From assembly GCF_001411555.2 (NCBI RefSeq), contig NC_049907.1, positions 8,812,243 to 8,876,242 on the forward strand: a stretch of 64,000 nt of DNA, written 5' to 3'. The DNA comes from Juglans regia (lineage: Eukaryota > Streptophyta > Magnoliopsida > Fagales > Juglandaceae). Of the stretch, positions 58,187 through 64,000 are shown in pieces; position 1 is the stretch's first letter; each line of letters begins with the position of its first letter. The notes below the pieces were generated by a model. That model was given only the letters and a program-made list of their open reading frames with translations, was not told the origin of the DNA and ran no database searches. The position numbers and the translations under genes are program-made.

Positions 58187-58597
58187 GGACTTAGTCATTT
58201 CATAAACTACAATGTATGTACCATATAAAAAAATGTATTCATAAAATGTTATAATCTTATAATCTAATATAAGGTTTATATGCCAAGATTCTTTGGACCA
58301 TATGGTATAAGACTTGATCTCTAAATGAGAGAAGCAGATTCAAACCTCTCACCCCTGTATATACGAAATATATATATTATAAAAATCTCATTAAATTTAA
58401 TATTTTTTGTAATTTGTATTTTTAAAAAATGATTCAATTCATTTAATAATAAATAAATAAATAAATATTTAAAAGAGTACAAACAAAACTCAAATAATAA
58501 CTCAACTCAACTTTATTTGAGTTGAGCTTGACTCGATAATCCAAAATATCGACTCAACTCGAATCATTACATCTCTAAACGAGATGAGCTATTTCAG

Positions 58598-58650
<53 letters not shown>

Positions 58651-58859
58651 CTTCAAACCCCATATACCAGTTTAAATAGAATTTTTCTTTACAATGCTAT
58701 CTCTCATATGTTCTATCATCATTTTAGAATGTGATATTTAGTAATTAAAAATTATTTGATATAATCTACTCGTTAGTCACTTGTATGATACCACGTCAAA
58801 TAATGCTAAGATAATAATAATAAAAATAAAAATAAATATATTTTTTTAAAGTGTTATAA

Positions 58860-58898
<39 letters not shown>

Positions 58899-59182
58899 CA
58901 CTCTTCATAAGGATGTTAACCACCTTGTTAGATTTTTAATTTTTTCCAAGAACAAAAAATCAACTACAATAATAAATGATTATATTTTGTGATTTTGTTT
59001 TTGTTTTCTTCGATTTTTGTCATCAGCTGTTTTTTTGTCGCTTGTATGTCACGATTCAAACTGGAAAATAGAGAGGTCTCCCTCTATATTTCTTTGTTCA
59101 TCGAGTGGAAGAAAATTTCGGCGTTCGAGGCCATCCGATCCGATCCTCAAGCTGACTATATATCTTCTGTCGGTACAGCGCC
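58187..59182. other. AT-rich intergenic DNA with microsatellites
   Basis: CA then TA runs lie at 58597-58649 and a TA run at 58861-58895. No gene is recognised. The last 200 bases probably include the leader of the EF-hand gene. Confidence 0.6.
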
Positions 59183-60815
59183 ATGGGACAGGTCCTGGGC
59201 AGACTTCAAGGTACCCAAATTTTGTTCAAGTTCACTGTTCACGATATCCCTCTTTCTCTTTCTCTTCCTCTCTCTTCTCCAAGAAACTTGGTCAGAATGA
59301 TGAGTAAAAAACGGGAATTTTGATGAACCTTGGGCACAGGTAAGCCGTGGAGGCTAAAGCAAGTGAGGCAAATAACCGATAGGGTCTTCGATCGTATTAA
59401 GAATGATTCAGGAAGGGCTAATTTGAAGTTCGAAGATTTGTATATCGCTGTTCTACTTGTGTTCAAGTAAGAGAAGAAGCTTTTGGCTTATTGGTTTATT
59501 TATTTACTAATTTTCATAAAATTAAAAAAAAGAAAGGTTATTTCAATGAGTTTTTCTTGTGATAGTGATGTCAATAAGCGTTTACCCGGACCGCATTTTG
59601 ATCCACCCTCCAAAGAGCAAGTCAGAACTATGATGCAGGTACATTCCCATTCAGAACTAAGAGTAAGACCCTTTTGCATACAAGGTTTTCATTGATTGTT
59701 GTTTTCCATTTCAAACTGAATCCCGTTGCAGGCTCTTGTGAATAGTAGAACAAGATTCTAATGGCTCATGATAATTAATGACCATTTTCTTCTATATATA
59801 TATATTAGTAGCATTCGAATGCAATAGTTGATATCATGATCTCTAATGTGAAGCAACTCTGTTATAGCCAATAATGGGAAACTATGTTATCTGTTATTGC
59901 TTGTATATTATCTTTCCACAAAACAATTGTTCTCAAAGATCTACAGAAGATTCTATGTAATACATTTTTTTTATTCAATCAGTATTTGCAATAGCTTGGT
60001 TCAAATTGGACTTTGTGTTATTGTCATGGGAAATTGTGTTATTGTGTTCTGTTGGTGCCTGTTGAATTTCTATGACTTACATAGCGTGGGGATAATTTTA
60101 AAAATTGTTTGGGGTGTCTCTTACAACACACCACACATAGCTTGCTAGAGCTTGATCGCTTTTACTCTTTCATGAACCACACTTATCCAGCTCTGATGAT
60201 TTGTTGGATCAAACTATAGTAAGCGATCAAGCTCTAGCAAGCTATGTGTGGTATGGAAGATGAGGCAACTAACTGCTCTTTCTGTATTGGCACAAGCTTG
60301 TTCCTGTTGTCCTTTATAGGAGTCGGGCTACTTTTTTATTGTGCGCTATCAATATAGTAAGAGATAAGAGATTAAGTTAAAATGCATGGATCAAGATTTT
60401 GTTTTCTTCTTCTATAGTATTTAAACAAAACCAAAGTACATTCTGAGCAAAGATAGTACTTTGAATTCTTTAAAGTTATCATTGCTCGGAAAGCATTCTG
60501 CATTCCCATAGTTAAAGTCATGATTTTTTACTTCTTTATCTGCAGATCTGTGATCTCAACCTTGATGGAGAAATAGATCGTGAGGAATTTGTGGGATTTA
60601 TCCTGCAGCTGACAACTGAGACACTCTTTGCTGTTAGTCAGGGACTGATCCTCACTTTGCTTGTGGCACCTTCAATTGCAGTGGCCACAAAGAATGCTAC
60701 CGAGGGTGTCCCAGGATTTGGAAAGATGGTGAAGAAGCTGCCAAATTCGGTTTATGCATCCATAGTGACACTTGCAGTTGTGTTGTTTCAACAATCATTG
60801 CTGGACTCCAAATAG
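59183..60815 (+). CDS. EF-hand calcium-binding family protein (At1g64850-type), four exons
   Basis: Exons 59183-59210, 59340-59466, 59566-59638 and 60546-60815 join with GT-AG junctions and kept phase to 165 residues. MGQVLGRLQGKPWRLKQVRQ opens it; Gly2 could be myristoylated. The block KFEDLYIAVLLVFNDVNKRL and LPGPHFDPPSKEQV is conserved in the family. A canonical calcium loop, DLNLDGEIDREE, spans residues 79-90. The C-terminal half is unusual for an EF-hand protein: two hydrophobic stretches (GLILTLLVAPSIAVAT and SVYASIVTLAVVLF) suggest membrane association, so it may be a membrane-linked calcium sensor. Intron 3 (907 bp) contains a perfect 32-bp inverted repeat. Confidence 0.9.
60130..60252. 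repeat. Perfect 32-bp inverted repeat with a 59-nt loop
   Basis: The arm at 60130-60161 (starting ACCACACATAGCTTGCTAG) is the exact reverse complement of 60221-60252. It lies in intron 3 of the EF-hand gene and would form a strong hairpin in the pre-mRNA. Confidence 0.93.
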
Positions 60816-61320
60816 AGTGTTATTGAATTTAAGCTGAATTGATCTATATATTGTACATGCAAGGATCTGTATTTATTTTCATGCCATTTTTAGTTTGGAT
60901 TGTTTCAAGGATTATGGTCCAAAGAATTTTAATCTTGCGTTTGAATTTTAATCTTGCTCGCTCTTTGTATGTAATTGCAATGAACAGCTATATGGACCTT
61001 GAATCATCCTCACCAGATATGATTTTTAATGCCTATCAGTCTTGTTATTTATTTGTTTTCTTATATATGTACACAAGCAAATAGATATATTGAGTAAAAG
61101 TTCTAAACTTCAAAAGTGAAGGGTAGGAGAGCACACCTTAGATTTCAGGCTTGCACCTAGTAAATTAGATGCCTACCACCACCATACTAAGAAAATTAGT
61201 TTACATTTACAGATGCTATCATACTGTGCAACATACCAACATCTTTTGAGCAAAGTCTGCTACAAACTCTTGAGTCAACTTGTCATTTTGGCCTCATCAG
61301 GTAGGATGCCCATATTACAT
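60816..61320. other. 3' flank of the EF-hand gene
   Basis: No gene is seen; the first part is probably 3' UTR. Confidence 0.55.
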
Positions 61321-62001
61321 TAGGGGTGGCAAATCGTACTCGTGTCATGTCAAATCATGAATATTCGACTAAATAGGTTAACTCGAACCCAACTCATTAA
61401 GTTAAACGTGTTAAACTTCCAAACCCTAACCCAACCCATTTAGATAATAGATCGGGTCGTGTTGTGTTGTGTCATCTGTTTTGACCCATTTAATAATTAA
61501 TTAGAAATATCAACACGACACGACTTATTTAAACTCTTTTGTTTCACGTAAATGGGTTTAAGTAAAACGCATAATTCATTTAACCTGATTAATATAAGTT
61601 TACATAAAAGTTAAAATTTATATTTATTAATAACCAAAATATCTAAAAAATTATATATATCAATATTTTTAAAATTTTAACATATAATAAAATCAATATT
61701 TCATACCACACAATAACAAATATGAGCATAGGTCTAAAATTATAATCCCAACAATAAAAACATAAGTATACTGAAAAATATCAATATTACAACTTAACAA
61801 TAATAAAATTTTAATTTTGAAATAAATTCTAAACGGGTTGATTTCATGTTAAACAGGTTGACCCGTTATTGACCTATTTGTAAATCGTGTCTTAATGGGT
61901 CATCCCATTTTGACCCGAATCCGTTAACATCAAACTCAAACGCTAATTTCGTATCGTGTTCGTATTGGGTTCACATGTCATATCACATTTTACCACCCCT
62001 A
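61321..62001. mobile_element. hAT-like non-autonomous element, 681 bp
   Basis: TAGGGGTGGCAAAT at the left and ATTTTACCACCCCTA at the right are inverted ends. Sub-terminal tracts contain GGGTCGTGTTGTG and CGTGTTCGTATTGGG-type motifs in mirrored arrangement with an AT-rich middle. The flanking eight bases (TATTACAT, GATGGAGG) do not match, so the target duplication is lost or altered. Confidence 0.72.
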
Positions 62002-63128
62002 GATGGAGGTGATGGTTGAGCCCAATGCCCTTGTAAACGGCTGCACCAAACTTAACAGCAATAAGAAATTATGAAAGTAGCAGAAAAATGATAATGCAGC
62101 ATGAATGGAAATCGTATTAAACTGTCAACTAAGTTAATTGAACTTCATGCCTTAAACTGTCCTTGTCTTGGATTGAAGCAGGTAGCTAGGAAATCGTCAA
62201 TTGGGCTTCGGTTCGGTTCGTTCATTCTTTGGGACATCAACCTTTTTCCCGGAAAGGATTGCAACATCAGCCAAGTCTTGCAAATGGCTGATGAAAAAAG
62301 AAAAATCCTTCAAGGTTGAATTTAAATGAAGCCTCACAGATGCATCCAAGGTGTGCATGCACGGTTTTATCTCTAATATACATGGTAGGTAAATGCATTG
62401 TGATGCTCCTAAAATTAATTTTAACCATAGAAAATGGAAAACAAAAATTTTATATGCGGTCACTTTTACGTATTTCTTACACATTTCACTGATGTAATTG
62501 GCTACGTCATTTTTTTTAATATAAAATAATTATTTTAACCAATTACATAAAAAAATATAAAAATAATTGTATGTAACAAAACTCAAAGAAAAAACTTCAT
62601 AGGTATCAATGATGTCTTGTTTTTAACTTCACGCCTTCCTTTTCCCAGTTTGTGGGCCGCTCCATTTGCTCAGCCTTTCTCCTTTCGATGTGGGATACCA
62701 TCCATTCCTTAAAAACCTCATTGTTTCTTCAACTAAAGCTAGCCCAACTTCACCCCCAATTTTCTTTAACCTTTTCTGGGCTGAGACTATCTGAAGTGCA
62801 TCCCCTTCATGAGTACTCTTTGCAGCCCCAATTCTCAACAAAATTTTGTAGCCCAAGCCCCCAAGGCCTCTCTCTCTACATCAGGTCTAGTACCAGAAAA
62901 GCAGGGAGCAATCAGAGAGGAAATTATAGCATTCCCAGTGGAAAATGTAAAAGCTCCTATCTAAAATAATTTAACTAGAACTTGTTTTTTTATCATATTG
63001 TTTTTTTCAATATACTAAACATTAATTTATTTATTTATTTATCGTTTAAATATTTTTTAATATTTATTTCAACTATTTTCTCTAATTACTTGAATAGTAG
63101 GATAGTGTTGAAGAAAGAAAGAAGGAGA

Positions 63129-63174
<46 letters not shown>

Positions 63175-63339
63175 GATACCACAAAGACAATGGAATGTAA
63201 CTGGAAATAACAGAATATGGATAAAGCAGGAAATGAAAGAAATAATAGATAAAAGTATGCACAATTAAGAGCAGGCGATAGAACCGACCATATGCATGTA
63301 TGCGAAATACAAAAAATAAATAAATAACAATTTGTATTG
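62002..63339. other. Intergenic DNA with an unassigned frame
   Basis: A 75-codon minus-strand frame at 62629-62856 contains HEGDALQIVSAQKRLKKIGG and ETMRFLRNGWYP. Its composition looks protein-like but I do not recognise it, and no flanking exons are evident. A TA microsatellite lies at 63133-63179. Nothing else is seen. Confidence 0.45.
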
Positions 63340-64000
63340 AAATATAAGCTTAATAAAATTACAAGCTTGAAATTACAAGTTTAAACTTATAGAAGAACAT
63401 GTGGAGAAGGGTATGTGGAAGAAGAGAAGGAAGGTAAATTCTGAAAGAAGTAGAGGAATTAAGCCTGCCTTCTTTGAATCAGAGGTGCCCCTTTTATAGA
63501 TGAAGGGGTCGCCTTTTACAATAATTGAAACAGTAAAATAGAGCCCGTGAGTGAATAGTAATTGAGAATGTTCATTCACGTGAAAGTAAAATCATGATGT
63601 CTTTATATTACTTTCTTAGCGTGTCTTGCAGGAGCATCTGTTTTGACATAAAGCAATGTGCATCTTTGACAGAAAGTACTAGTCAGTCTAAGAGACAGCA
63701 GTCTTCCTTCGTCTGGTAGTGTCGGTAATGGAGCAATGTATCATTTCTCGTCAGATAATCTTAGGGTTCCTTCGGAATCATGTCTAAAAATATTTGAGTA
63801 GGGATCAGCCACTGAGGCTTCTGATGATGCCTCTGATTTTTTATCTTCATCAGAATTGTCATTTTCTAATGATCTTTTAAAGAGTTGAATTAAATCATTT
63901 TTTCTTAATCCTTCAAGAACATTGGTCTTCTTTTTGGATTTTGAGGATTTCTTGGTGAAGAAGCGCTAGTTGCTTTCTCTCTTTGTGAAGCAGTTAGTGA
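63340..64000 (-). mobile_element. Retroelement or endogenous pararetrovirus-like control region, open at the right edge
   Basis: On the minus strand, a Lys- and Ser-rich frame (LEGLRKNDLIQLFKRSL near 63930-63870) ends at a stop near 63750. A long non-coding stretch follows with a TATA-like TATAAAAGGGG at about 63490-63500 and a leader-like pyrimidine-rich run. An acidic C-terminal coding end followed by a strong promoter resembles either the intergenic region of an integrated plant pararetrovirus or an LTR. No reverse transcriptase or primer site is inside the window, so I cannot decide between them. Confidence 0.4.

Noticed and set aside
58790..58910. AATGCTAAG ... TTAGCAC pair that resembles the Mutator-type MITEs
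   Set aside because: The 9-bp flanks do not match and the interior is simple TA repeat.

Overview
This window is nuclear DNA from a woody eudicot. The genes are intron-rich with GT-AG junctions, non-coding DNA is AT-rich, and mobile elements of nearly every plant class are present. The repeat types recall Fagales, perhaps Juglandaceae; that is an impression from memory, not a demonstrated assignment.

Five host genes look intact. They are a single-exon RING-H2 ubiquitin ligase of the ATL family (8274-8849, +), a single-exon Golgi-type membrane-anchored methyltransferase-like protein (9983-11398, +), a five-exon reticulon-like protein (12941-14938, +), a fifteen-exon golgin of the GRAB/GRIP-related GC3/GC4 type (30640-17333, -), and a four-exon EF-hand protein (59183-60815, +). 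I reconstructed the exon chains by hand; every junction keeps frame.

The most notable structure is a 10,062-bp Mutator-like element at 32254-42315, bounded by a perfect 9-bp target duplication (TTTGATTAT) and divergent inverted ends. It carries a FAR1-related transposase-type gene with one frameshifting deletion (-), an apparently intact GRF zinc-finger / coiled-coil / membrane-tail gene (+), and a multi-exon internally deleted copy of the 26S proteasome ATPase gene RPT1 (-). A second 2.6-kb element (51280-53917, 9-bp duplication TATCCAAAA) shares a 63-nt coding exon with the first. Two ~220-240-bp MITEs (5413-5629, 6629-6868) have 9-bp duplications and the same terminal AATGCYAC core. Together these suggest one Mutator family at several stages: large cargo carrier, deletion derivative and MITE. 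A second, badly decayed FAR1-like gene lies at 54590-56830.

Other repeats are a decayed Ty1/copia element cut by the left edge (1-4196), hAT-like non-autonomous elements with 8-bp duplications, Tourist-like MITEs, two L1-type LINE remnants in golgin introns, tRNA-derived SINEs with long duplications, three tail-only micro-retropositions, a TRIM LTR with a tRNA-Met primer site in a reticulon intron, a solo LTR split by an hAT element, and a large LTR-derived region with minisatellites (about 43.1-47.2 kb). The right edge (63340-64000) looks like a retroelement or endogenous pararetrovirus control region.

The golgin gene holds a decayed or alternative copy of its own first exon and promoter inside intron 1. 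I saw no convincing tRNA or rRNA genes and no CRISPR array.
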